DNA from: Oscillospiraceae bacterium
GTDB lineage: Bacteria; Bacillota; Clostridia; Oscillospirales; Ruminococcaceae
Direction: 5' to 3'
Assembly (NCBI GenBank): GCA_017408395.1
Contig: JAFQUQ010000025.1
Coordinates: forward strand, 35,545-99,544
Length of the DNA stretch: 64,000 bases
Shown: positions 24,783 through 32,487 of the stretch, piece by piece
Position numbering within the stretch: the first letter of the stretch is position 1
Layout: each line of letters starts with the position of its first letter
Translations under genes and position numbers: made by a program
Notes under the pieces: model-generated
The model's database searches: none
Seen by the model: the letters and a program-made list of their open reading frames with translations, nothing else
Told to the model about the DNA's origin: nothing

Positions 24783-25286
24783 TCAGAACGGCAGGTCGCT
24801 GTCGCCGATTACCTCTTCAAAATCACCTAAATCACCAACTGAAATAGACGGTGCCGCCATAGTCTGCGGTGCAGACTGCTGGTACTGAGGCTGCTGATTA
24901 TACTGTGGCTGCTGGAACTGCTGTGGTGCAGGAGCATATCCGCCCTGTCCCTGTGAAGCAGCTTTTGTTTCACCGAAGGAAACATTATCGGCATAAACTT
25001 CAGTTACATAGTGTCTTACATCAGGATAACGCTTATCGTCATAGGTTCTCGTTCTAAGACTGCCTTCAACGATGATCATCTTACCCTTTGAAAAATATCT
25101 GCTGATGAATTCAGCTGTCTGACGCCATGCAACTACGGTAATAAAGTCACTCTGTCTTTCCTGTCCCTGTGCAACATAATTTCTGTTTACAGCAACAGTG
25201 ATCTGACAAGTACTTACACCGCTTGGTGTCTGTCTTAATTCAGGATCGGCAGTAAGTCTGCCCATCAGAATAACTTTATTAAGCAT
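24783..25286 (-). CDS. ssb: Single-stranded DNA-binding protein
   Basis: A 167-residue SSB: N-terminal OB fold (about 1-105; MLNKVILMGRLTADPELR, FITVVAWRQTAEFISRYFSKG), a Gly/Gln/Pro-rich flexible linker (about 112-145) and the acidic C-terminal tip DSDLPF that recruits replication and repair proteins. GGAGGA precedes the ATG. Confidence 0.98.
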   Translation of the reverse strand: MLNKVILMGRLTADPELRQTPSGVSTCQITVAVNRNYVAQGQERQSDFITVVAWRQTAEFISRYFSKGKMIIVEGSLRTRTYDDKRYPDVRHYVTEVYADNVSFGETKAASQGQGGYAPAPQQFQQPQYNQQPQYQQSAPQTMAAPSISVGDLGDFEEVIGDSDLPF

Positions 25287-25316
25287 AATCCTCCGTCCTT
25301 TCTGTCTTCATCGGAA

Positions 25317-25607
25317 TTACTTTACAGTAATGAGTGAACGCATAACGCCTTCTGTGATCTTGAATACACGGTCGAGCTCAGCCGGGAATTCAGGCTGTGC
25401 AGCGAATGTGTAGAGTACATAGTAGCCTTCAGTCTGATCGTCGATTTCGTAAGCAAGCTTTCTCTTGCCCCAAGCATCAACAGATTCCATTGTACCGTTA
25501 GCTTCAATCATAGCCTTGAACTTGTCGTTGAGAGCGTTAACGCCGTCTTCACCGTTCTTGAGGCTGTAGATTACCATTACTTCGTAATTTTCGTTTACCT
25601 TTGCCAT
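25317..25607 (-). CDS. rpsF: 30S ribosomal protein S6
   Basis: A 96-residue ribosomal protein S6 with a ferredoxin-like fold (YEVMVIYSLKNGE, VDAWGKRKLAYEIDDQTEGYY, FKITEGVMRSLI). ATG at 25607 follows GAGGAGGTG; a TTG six bases upstream is rejected. First gene of the operon with a consensus promoter about 65 bases upstream. I could not recognise the S6:S18-binding leader motif with confidence. Confidence 0.97.
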   Translation of the reverse strand: MAKVNENYEVMVIYSLKNGEDGVNALNDKFKAMIEANGTMESVDAWGKRKLAYEIDDQTEGYYVLYTFAAQPEFPAELDRVFKITEGVMRSLITVK

Positions 25608-25671
25608 TAACAATACACCTCCTCTTGGATTACGCCCACATCTTTATAGTATGAGCGAGGATAACAGAGTA

Positions 25672-25700
25672 ATTATACCAGTTATTTTATTGCTTGTCAA
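25672..25700 (-). promoter_or_regulatory. Sigma-A promoter of rpsF-ssb-rpsR
   Basis: Minus-strand TTGACA (25700-25695) and TATAAT (25677-25672) with a 17-bp spacer, a perfect consensus match. Confidence 0.85.
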
Positions 25701-25718
25701 GTGTTTTTCTGACTTTTT

Positions 25719-26480
25719 TTAATTTATTTCTACTTTTCCCTCGGCAGTCACATTTCCTTTTACATTATCACAGGTAACATCGCCTTTACAATAAACATCG
25801 CCTTTAATATCATCACAATCAACGTCGCCGTCCGCTTTGACATTTCCTTCAACGTCATCACATTCCACGTTGCCGCACGCCGATACGTTTCCTGCTACAT
25901 CATCACAGCATACATTGCCGCCTGCGCTTATATCGCCGACAACTCCGTTACAGTTTACAGCACCGCCTGAATTGACATTACCGACAACTCCGTTACAGTT
26001 TACAGAGCCGCCTGAATTCACTTCGCCCACAACTCCGCAGCAGCTTATGCTGCCTCCTGCATTGATGTTTCCCTGAACGTTTCCGTCAATTTTTGCACTG
26101 CCCCAAATCTCAACATTGACAGTACATTCCGTATCGTCCGTAATTTCAAGAGGAATTTTAAAATTCGGGTCGTAATCGTCCTTGCGGATAAGCTTACTGC
26201 CCCTGTACTGTACTATTCTTATAACGCCGTCATCGGGGAATTCATTTACAGGCACGGCTTCTGCCGCCTCAAACTGCTGTGCACCGTTTAAAATGTAATC
26301 AACCGTAACGCCGAATGTCCCTGCAATATCACGCAAAAGCTCTATATCGGGATAGGACTGACTGCACTCCCACTTGCTCACCGCCTGTACAGATACGCCG
26401 AATTTTTCCGCAAGCTGTTCCTGACTAAGCTCTGCCTTGCGGCGAAGCTCCCTTATTCTCTGACCTACTCCGTTTATCAT
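25719..26480 (-). CDS. XRE-type HTH protein fused to a Cys-ladder beta-solenoid
   Basis: A 253-residue protein with an N-terminal Cro/C1-type helix-turn-helix (about 5-62; IRELRRKAELSQEQLAEKFG, VSKWECSQSYPDIELL), a linker, and from about residue 125 a repeat domain. The repeats are 15 residues long with pattern C-[ND]-[GD]-V-x-G-[ND]-V-x-x-x-G-x-V-x. Cysteines stand at 147, 162, 177, 192, 207, 222 and 237, exactly 15 apart, with extra Cys at 148, 191, 202 and 231. The pattern predicts a right-handed beta-solenoid, as in polymer-forming (bactofilin-like) proteins, with a stacked cysteine row. ATG at 26480 follows GAAAGGAAG; longer upstream starts lack one. The HTH call is firm; the sensory or scaffold role of the solenoid is inference. 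Confidence 0.85.
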   Translation of the reverse strand: MINGVGQRIRELRRKAELSQEQLAEKFGVSVQAVSKWECSQSYPDIELLRDIAGTFGVTVDYILNGAQQFEAAEAVPVNEFPDDGVIRIVQYRGSKLIRKDDYDPNFKIPLEITDDTECTVNVEIWGSAKIDGNVQGNINAGGSISCCGVVGEVNSGGSVNCNGVVGNVNSGGAVNCNGVVGDISAGGNVCCDDVAGNVSACGNVECDDVEGNVKADGDVDCDDIKGDVYCKGDVTCDNVKGNVTAEGKVEIN

Positions 26481-26562
26481 ATGAACACTTCCTTTCAGTT
26501 TTCCTGTACAAATCATAGCACACGCAGATTTATTTTCCCACAAACTCTCGGTAGAACAAATA

Positions 26563-26577
26563 TCAACCTGTGGTTGA
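26563..26577. promoter_or_regulatory. Palindrome in the divergent promoter region
   Basis: Perfect inverted repeat TCAACC-TGT-GGTTGA between the HTH/solenoid gene and the CheW-CZB gene. This is a natural candidate operator for the HTH protein, controlling itself and possibly the divergent gene. Confidence 0.4.
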
Positions 26578-26618
26578 AACAATTATACATTAAAATTTGC
26601 TTTTTTTCAATTAAACTA

Positions 26619-26647
26619 TTGAAATATCCGTCAAGTTGTGTTACAAT
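26619..26647 (+). promoter_or_regulatory. Promoter of the CheW-CZB gene
   Basis: TTGAAA (26619-26624) and TACAAT (26642-26647) with a 17-bp spacer, about 98 bases before the start codon. Confidence 0.6.
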
Positions 26648-26745
26648 GTATTTATAAATCAAAAATCACAGCTTATAACACGGCAATTTTATTGATTTTA
26701 CACATAAATTTTATGCATAAACTTCAGAAAGGCGGTCATTGTTTA

Positions 26746-27603
26746 ATGAGCACTTCCTCTATCTTTAATCTTAATACAGATGTTGAAAATCTGCCCTGGC
26801 TTATTTTCTCATTGTGCAATCACGTTTACGCTATCCACAGCAAATATGTTACAAGCATTATGGTTCCTCCCGACAGGATCACCCCTGTTCCCGAAGCTCC
26901 CGATATTTACAGGGGCATCGTTGAAATAAGAGGCGAGGTTTACCCTGTGCTTGATATGCGCAGACTTTTCAACTACATCCCTCTTGAAAAAGAGTGTGCG
27001 GAGTTCGTTGAAATGATGAATGAGCGTGAAAAGGACCACATCGAATGGGCTGAGGAGCTTAAACGCTGTGTAAAGGAAAACCGTGATTTCACACTGACAA
27101 CAAATCCTCACGCCTGCAAATTCGGATTATGGTACGATGAATACAAGAAGAATGCTCTCAACGCAAACTTCTCCTTACATAAAATCGAAAAGCCCCACGA
27201 GGATCTCCACAGAACAGCCGACCTCATTGCGGAAGCAAGAAAGCTCCCCGACTCTGTCGAAAAGCACCGTAAGATCGACGAACTGCTTAATCTTGTAACG
27301 GAAGAGTACGTTCCCGAAGTTATGGCTATCATTGACGAGTCCAAACGCCGTTACAGCTCCTTCTATCGTGAAACTATGGTGCTCCTTTCAACGGGCGAGT
27401 CAAACCTTGCAATCGTCGTTGACAAGGTGCTTGCAGTTGACGAGGTTCAGATGATAGAGGGTAAGGCTAATATGCACCGTATCCTTAATTCCAAGTTCTT
27501 TATGGGCGTTGCTCACAACAGACGTGTTGACGACGACATCCTCATTATCGACGAGGAAATGATCATCGACAAGGCTGATAAGGATATTCCAAAAACCGAA
27601 TAA
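26746..27603 (+). CDS. CheW-like protein with inserted CZB zinc-sensor domain
   Basis: A 285-residue cytoplasmic protein. Residues 15-80 match the first half of a CheW domain (WLIFSLCNHVYAIHSKYV, YRGIVEIRGEVYPVLDMRRLF). Residues 90-200 match the chemoreceptor zinc-binding (CZB) domain with ligands His98, Cys124 (ACKFGLWY), His151 and His155 (HEDLH). Residues 205-275 return to the second half of CheW (LAIVVDKVLAVDEVQMIEG, DDDILIIDEEMII). So the CZB helical bundle is inserted inside CheW. CheW couples receptors to the CheA kinase; CZB senses zinc, or hypochlorite through its Cys. ATG at 26746 follows GAAAGGCGG. No other chemotaxis genes are in the window. Confidence 0.85.
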   Translation: MSTSSIFNLNTDVENLPWLIFSLCNHVYAIHSKYVTSIMVPPDRITPVPEAPDIYRGIVEIRGEVYPVLDMRRLFNYIPLEKECAEFVEMMNEREKDHIEWAEELKRCVKENRDFTLTTNPHACKFGLWYDEYKKNALNANFSLHKIEKPHEDLHRTADLIAEARKLPDSVEKHRKIDELLNLVTEEYVPEVMAIIDESKRRYSSFYRETMVLLSTGESNLAIVVDKVLAVDEVQMIEGKANMHRILNSKFFMGVAHNRRVDDDILIIDEEMIIDKADKDIPKTE

Positions 27604-27609
27604 CAAACA

Positions 27610-27648
27610 AACTGCTGTACAGCCCTTGCCGTACAGCAGTTATTTTTT
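27610..27648. terminator. Terminator after the CheW-CZB gene
   Basis: Hairpin with 11-bp stem AACTGCTGTAC/GTACAGCAGTT (27610-27641), followed by a run of seven Ts on the plus strand. It lies between convergent genes and may serve both. Confidence 0.85.
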
Positions 27649-27660
27649 TGCGTAAAATTT

Positions 27661-28674
27661 TTACTTGGTGAAGAAACGCTGTGAAACGGTGTAAACCTCA
27701 TTGGGGGCAAGCTCAGCGTAGCCGCTCTGTTCGGCAGGCATATCGAGATTTGCCGCATTTACCTGTGCTGTCATTGGCTCAGGGCAGAAATAATTCATAA
27801 AGCCCTCGTGGTTCCACACGATCCAGAACTTATACTTCTTGTCTACCTCATAGCAAATCTTCTTACCGCTTGCTGTATCTGTCATTACGCAGCCGTAGAA
27901 GTCCTTGCCGTCAAGCTTTACAGTGCCTGCTGTGTACATATCGTTGCAGATGTCCTTGAGAACAGGGCACATTGTACCGTTCTTGTATTCCATATCCCAG
28001 TCGCTGAGCTTAGCGGTCTTGCCCGTAGGAAGCCATCTTCTCTTATTGAACACAAGCTTCTTTTCGCAAGGTACCTGCAAGCGGATATTTTTCTGCTCAC
28101 CGCCCTCAACAAACGGAGCGTTGATTGTGGTGTGTGTTGCGATTGAAACCGGCATCTGCTTATCGGAATTGTTGATAAGCTTGATTGTGTGCTTTAAGCC
28201 GTCCTTTGAAAGCTCAATTGTGATTTCGGATGTAAACTTTACAGGGAAGCAGTTGAAGAAAAAGTCCTTTTCGTCATATGTATATGTTGTTGTAACAAAT
28301 GCACGCTTGCCGTCTGAGCCCATTTCCTTTATGCTGTGTGCACGCTTATGAAGGAAGCCGTGAAGGTGATTCTTGAAGCGTGTTTCATTTACGGGAAGAG
28401 TATAGAGGTCGTCCGATGTTTTAAGCACGCCCATATCGTGACGGTTAGGAAGATAAAGTGTAGGAAGTCCCCAGATTTCAGGCGCTTCCATAAATTCAGG
28501 AATAGTCAATGCCTCGGAATAACGGAAAATTTCCATCCCCTTCTCATCGTCCCTGAAACGTAAAACGTTGCTTCCAAGGGTAGGTGCTACGATTGCACGG
28601 TATCCGCCGTAACAAAGCTCTACCGCTTCAATTCCTTTGTGCTGGATTTTTTCAGCGCTGCATTTCTTTGCCAT
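27661..28674 (-). CDS. Aldose 1-epimerase family protein
   Basis: A 337-residue galactose-mutarotase-like beta-sandwich enzyme that interconverts sugar anomers. It shows LYLPNRHDMGVL, NHLHGFLH (family His), ATHTTINAPF with the second His region, and a C-terminal CPEPMTA that carries the conserved Glu. Together with GalT and the GH2 enzyme it suits galactose use, although it is the last gene of a cofactor-gene run (thyA to radical SAM). GGAGAA precedes the ATG. Confidence 0.88.
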   Translation of the reverse strand: MAKKCSAEKIQHKGIEAVELCYGGYRAIVAPTLGSNVLRFRDDEKGMEIFRYSEALTIPEFMEAPEIWGLPTLYLPNRHDMGVLKTSDDLYTLPVNETRFKNHLHGFLHKRAHSIKEMGSDGKRAFVTTTYTYDEKDFFFNCFPVKFTSEITIELSKDGLKHTIKLINNSDKQMPVSIATHTTINAPFVEGGEQKNIRLQVPCEKKLVFNKRRWLPTGKTAKLSDWDMEYKNGTMCPVLKDICNDMYTAGTVKLDGKDFYGCVMTDTASGKKICYEVDKKYKFWIVWNHEGFMNYFCPEPMTAQVNAANLDMPAEQSGYAELAPNEVYTVSQRFFTK

Positions 28675-28697
28675 AAAAATTCTCCTTTATTCTAAAA

Positions 28698-29303
28698 TCA
28701 GCAATCATATTTTCTGACTCTCAGTTCAATGCCAAGCTTTTCAGCAAGAGCCCTGCTTCCGTCTATTTCTTCCTGTGAAATCACGTCAACTACCGTAAAC
28801 ATAACCTTTGGAACGTACTTTTTGCATTCCGACGCAAAATCAAGCATAGCCTCAAATGCATCATCCCACTTCGGTCTTGTCACGGCGTTGTATTTTTCCC
28901 TGTCACAGGAATTAAGGGAAACAGAAACAATATCTATCACGCCTTCAAGAAGCTGTGCCACGGGTCTGCCGTTTATCTTATCCCCCAGACCGTTTGTGTT
29001 CAGACGTATTTTTGTGCCGTAGTTTTCCTTTACAAAGCCCGCTATTTCTGCAAGCTCCTCTGCCCTTTCCATAGGCTCGCCGTAGCCGCAGAAAACCACC
29101 TCTGTAAACTGTGAAAGGTCGTATTTACCGAATTCTGTCTTTACCTCGTCAACTGTCGGCTCACGTTCAAGCCACAGGCTGTCGGAGCCGTATGCACCGT
29201 CGCCGTTGTTTCTTATGCAGAAGGTACAGCGGCAGGGGCATTTATTGGTAAGGTTAACATAAAGCTTATCCCCTACCGTATAAAGAATAGTCATTGCCTT
29301 CAT
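28698..29303 (-). CDS. Radical SAM protein, TatD-associated type
   Basis: A 201-residue small radical SAM protein with an early cluster motif, CPCRCTFC in NLTNKCPCRCTFCIRN, followed by EVVFCGYGEPMER and IRLNTNGLGDKINGR. It resembles the TatD-linked radical SAM family (the TIGR04038 group). Its reaction is unknown. The start codon shares a base with the nadC stop (TAATG), so it is translationally coupled to NAD synthesis here. No TatD gene lies beside it; the amidohydrolase at 21210 is a different family. Confidence 0.88.
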   Translation of the reverse strand: MKAMTILYTVGDKLYVNLTNKCPCRCTFCIRNNGDGAYGSDSLWLEREPTVDEVKTEFGKYDLSQFTEVVFCGYGEPMERAEELAEIAGFVKENYGTKIRLNTNGLGDKINGRPVAQLLEGVIDIVSVSLNSCDREKYNAVTRPKWDDAFEAMLDFASECKKYVPKVMFTVVDVISQEEIDGSRALAEKLGIELRVRKYDC

Positions 29304-30142
29304 TATTTTTCAATCCTCAGTGAAATATCAAATGCCTTTACGGAATGTGTAAGAGCACCTACGGAAATAATATCCACTCCCGTTGCCGCAATTTCAGCCA
29401 TACGCTCTAAAGTTACGTTGCCCGAAGCTTCGAGAACAGCCTTGCCGTCTGCAATTTCAACGCACTTTTTCATCTGCTCGGTAGTCATATTATCAAGCAT
29501 AATTACGTCAGCCTTGCAGCCGAGAGCTTCTCTCAGCTCTTCCTCGTTACGCACCTCAACCTCGATTTTAGCCATATGTCCCATCTTTGAACTGAGCGCC
29601 TCAACTGCCTTTGTAAGGCTGCCGTAAGCGTCGATATGGTTATCCTTGAGCATAGCCGCATCGGAAAGATTGTAACGGTGATTTTTGCCGCCGCCTACAA
29701 CTACCGCATACTTTTCAAGTGCCCTTAATCCGGGGAGGGTCTTTCTTGTTTCGGTAACGTGAGCGTTTGTGCCCTTGCAGCATTCAGCGTACTTTGCGGT
29801 TTCGCTTGCAATGCCCGACATATGCTGTAAAATGTTGAGGGAAGTTCTCTCACCCTTTAAAATTGTCTTAGTACGGCCTGTCACAACTGCGATAACGTCA
29901 CCCTTTGCAACCTTTCCGCCGTCCTTTATCATAATTTCTGTTTTAACGTCCTTGTCAATAAACTCAAAAACCCTTGCGGCAATTTCAATACCGCAGAGCA
30001 CGCCCTCTGCCTTTGCAATAAACTTTGCCGTAGAAACAGCGTCATCATCAAGAAGATAGTCTGTTGCAAGGTCGATATAGTTTATATCCTCTTCAAGTGC
30101 TCTTTTAATAATATCGTCAATATAAAAATCAGGTAAGTTCAT
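29303..30142 (-). CDS. nadC: Nicotinate-nucleotide pyrophosphorylase (carboxylating)
   Basis: Quinolinate phosphoribosyltransferase of 279 residues, making nicotinate mononucleotide in de novo NAD synthesis. Recognisable parts: EDINYIDLATDYLL, LKGERTSLNILQHMSGIAS, TRKTLPGLRALEKYAVVVGG, the substrate-binding NHRYNLSDAAMLKDNH, and VMLDNMT. GAAAGGA precedes the ATG. nadA and nadB are not in the window. Neighbours cobB and a lipoprotein gene are within 20 bases. Confidence 0.97.
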   Translation of the reverse strand: MNLPDFYIDDIIKRALEEDINYIDLATDYLLDDDAVSTAKFIAKAEGVLCGIEIAARVFEFIDKDVKTEIMIKDGGKVAKGDVIAVVTGRTKTILKGERTSLNILQHMSGIASETAKYAECCKGTNAHVTETRKTLPGLRALEKYAVVVGGGKNHRYNLSDAAMLKDNHIDAYGSLTKAVEALSSKMGHMAKIEVEVRNEEELREALGCKADVIMLDNMTTEQMKKCVEIADGKAVLEASGNVTLERMAEIAATGVDIISVGALTHSVKAFDISLRIEK

Positions 30143-30160
30143 TTATTTTTTTCCTTTCAA

Positions 30161-31174
30161 TTAATTATCCAAAGCAAACACAAGAGTGCCTATCTGTTCA
30201 TTTACCATATATACATAATCATCGCTTAAATAACATAAAAAAGCTGCCCATGACGCTTCCATAGTCAAAGTTACAATATTATATCCATCAACATATTCAA
30301 GATAATATGACGAACCGCTTTTGTTCTGATTTTTCCAAAACAGCCCATCCTTAAAATATAAATCATCTGCCATGTATATTGACGTATTTGTTACAAGATG
30401 TGATCCGTCAAGCATATCCTTTGTCAACTGTACTTCCCTGCACTTTTCAAGGACATTTGGTCTCAGGTTGAAATATGTGAAATATATTCTCTCTCCGCAA
30501 AGTACGATATTATAATTAGTCGCATATTGGGGGCTGTTGTAAATCGGAACAAACTCCCCGTTCTTCAATACTTCATTGGCAGTAATAATTTCACCTGAAA
30601 GCACTTTGGTTGTATTGTCCTCTTCAAAAATATACAGTCCAACCTCATCATCATAATTTCTGTTGCAGACCCATGCCCCGAGAACATCTTCCTGATTGAC
30701 CAACACAGGAATATTCCTTGACATATACATATTTTCCGTTGTTACCCCGGGATTACACAAAAATTCACTTACGGACTGACCGATTTCGTATGGATCGTGA
30801 GAAATGGGGCTTGAACGCAGTACAAGAACATCTCCGTCTATAACCCCGCAAAAGCCGTGATGGACATCTGAAATAAATTCACTTGTATCGCATTTGAGAT
30901 TCCATGTAACCTTACCGTTTTCAACGGAATAATTCCCTGTGAAGCTTTCGCTGCCTGGTTCATCATAAACCGGCTTTACCAAAAGCGTTCCGTCTTCCTT
31001 GAAATTATAACTGCATATATCGCCTCTGTCATACATAGCATACCATACGCCAAGCATTGATTCTTTATCGATCATATGCAAATCAGCAGAACTCTCATCT
31101 GTATTATTACTGCTGCAAGCCGTCATAACGACCGCAAAGACCAAAGCAAAGAAAAATGCAGAAAAACGTTTCAT
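30161..31174 (-). CDS. Lipoprotein of unknown function with two lipocalin-like halves
   Basis: A 337-residue exported lipoprotein: signal peptide with lipobox MTAC, then two related beta-rich halves. The first has LGVWYAMYDRGDICSYNFKE, DGT; the second has LGAWVCNRNYDDEVGLYIFE, EDNT, a pattern seen in lipocalin-like/DUF5640-type domains that begin with a GxW motif. No catalytic motif is evident. AAAGGAG precedes the ATG. It sits between cobB and nadC with 18-20 bp gaps, a surprising place for a surface protein. Its base composition is slightly more AT-rich than its neighbours. Confidence 0.75.
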   Translation of the reverse strand: MKRFSAFFFALVFAVVMTACSSNNTDESSADLHMIDKESMLGVWYAMYDRGDICSYNFKEDGTLLVKPVYDEPGSESFTGNYSVENGKVTWNLKCDTSEFISDVHHGFCGVIDGDVLVLRSSPISHDPYEIGQSVSEFLCNPGVTTENMYMSRNIPVLVNQEDVLGAWVCNRNYDDEVGLYIFEEDNTTKVLSGEIITANEVLKNGEFVPIYNSPQYATNYNIVLCGERIYFTYFNLRPNVLEKCREVQLTKDMLDGSHLVTNTSIYMADDLYFKDGLFWKNQNKSGSSYYLEYVDGYNIVTLTMEASWAAFLCYLSDDYVYMVNEQIGTLVFALDN

Positions 31175-31194
31175 ACCGTTCTCCTTTTTTCAGC

Positions 31195-31926
31195 TTAAAT
31201 CATATCAACTACACTGAACGCCTTGCCGATACTGTCCTGAATGAGCAGACCTGCCTTGTCGTCCTGTGGTGTCGGGGTTTTGTTAATAAGCACAAGCTTG
31301 TCTCCGCTGAAATAATTTATCAGACTGCAGGCAGGCTGTACTGTAAGGGAGGTACCGCCGATAATAAGCATATCCGCATTTTCGATAGCCTCGATAGCAC
31401 CGTTTACCGTATCCTGATTGAGTCCCTCGCCGTAAAGCACCACATCGGGCTTTACAAGACCCCCGCAGTCGGAGCACGGCGGAGGTCCGTCAGTAATACC
31501 CTTTATGTAAGCCGCATCGTGCTGTTTGCCGCATCTTAAGCAGTAATTGCGGTGAACGGAGCCGTGAAGCTCGTAAACCGTCTTACTTCCTGCCGCATAA
31601 TGCAGACCGTCTATATTCTGCGTTACAACCGCTGTAAGCTTGCCCATCTGTTCAAGCTTTGCAAGGGCATAGTGTGCAGAGTTGGGCTTTGCGTCGAGAC
31701 AAAGCATTTTTTCACGGTAGAACTCATAAAAATCCGAAAGATTGTTTACATAGAAATTTCTGCTTAAAATCGTTTCGGGAGGAAATTTATACTTCTGATT
31801 GTAAAGACCGTCAACGCTTCTGAAATCGGGAATTCCGCTTTCCGTAGAAACACCTGCTCCGCCGAAAAACACTATCCTCTCCGACTCCTCTATCCACGTT
31901 TTGAACTGTTCAAGCTTTTCGTCCAT
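31195..31926 (-). CDS. cobB: NAD-dependent protein deacylase, Sir2 family
   Basis: A 243-residue sirtuin that removes acetyl or other acyl groups from lysine using NAD. The Rossmann motif GAGVSTESGIPDFRS, the catalytic TQNIDGLHYAAG and HGSVH (catalytic His), the zinc cysteines CLRCGKQ and CSDCGG, and GTSLTVQPA are all present. GAGGTAGG precedes the ATG. It lies in the cofactor gene run with nadC, linking NAD use with NAD synthesis. Confidence 0.95.
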   Translation of the reverse strand: MDEKLEQFKTWIEESERIVFFGGAGVSTESGIPDFRSVDGLYNQKYKFPPETILSRNFYVNNLSDFYEFYREKMLCLDAKPNSAHYALAKLEQMGKLTAVVTQNIDGLHYAAGSKTVYELHGSVHRNYCLRCGKQHDAAYIKGITDGPPPCSDCGGLVKPDVVLYGEGLNQDTVNGAIEAIENADMLIIGGTSLTVQPACSLINYFSGDKLVLINKTPTPQDDKAGLLIQDSIGKAFSVVDMI

Positions 31927-31968
31927 AACCTACCTCTTTCATAAAATCAGACCATCTTCTCTGCTGAT

Positions 31969-32457
31969 TTATTTCGCTTCGTATGTACAGAATTTATATT
32001 TTACGCCTTCATAATCGAATTCTTCAGATTTTTCTGCAAGCTTCCATCTGCTATCGGAAGCAATGTCGGGGAAGAATTTATCAGCAGGCTTTTCATCGTC
32101 TATTTCGGTAACATAAGCCGTATCGCACAGCGGAAGCAGAAGCTTGTAAATCTCAGCGCCGCCTATTACAAAAACATCGTCCGTGCTGTAATTTTCAACG
32201 GCTTTTTCAAGCTCCGCAATATCATTGCAGACAACCACACCCTCTGCGGTATAATCCTTATCTCTCGACAGCACGATATTCGTTCTGTCCTTGAGGGGCT
32301 TTCCGTTCGGCATCGACTCAAGCGTTTTCCGTCCCATAACAACGACTTTTCCCAGAGTCATTCTGCGGAAGGATTTCTTGTCCTCGGGGATGTTGTAAAG
32401 CAGGTCGTTATCCTTGCCTATGCCAAGATTTCCGCTCACAGCGACAATAGCTTTCAT
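31969..32457 (-). CDS. folA: Dihydrofolate reductase
   Basis: A 162-residue enzyme reducing dihydrofolate to tetrahydrofolate with NADPH. Visible are MKAIVAVSGNLGIGKDNDLL, PEDKKSFRRMTLGKVVVMGR, and the nucleotide-binding VFVIGGAEIYKLLLP. It follows thyA by 30 bases, the usual pairing because ThyA produces dihydrofolate. Confidence 0.97.
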   Translation of the reverse strand: MKAIVAVSGNLGIGKDNDLLYNIPEDKKSFRRMTLGKVVVMGRKTLESMPNGKPLKDRTNIVLSRDKDYTAEGVVVCNDIAELEKAVENYSTDDVFVIGGAEIYKLLLPLCDTAYVTEIDDEKPADKFFPDIASDSRWKLAEKSEEFDYEGVKYKFCTYEAK

Positions 32458-32487
32458 AAATTTATGCTCCTTGATTTAAGTGTCACG

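Noticed and set aside
25608-25670. S6:S18 autoregulatory RNA in the rpsF leader
   Set aside because: The leader is short and I could not find the expected bulged stem with the CCG element.
25930-26045. CRISPR-like array
   Set aside because: The 45-bp repeats are coding, contiguous and without spacers; they code solenoid coils.
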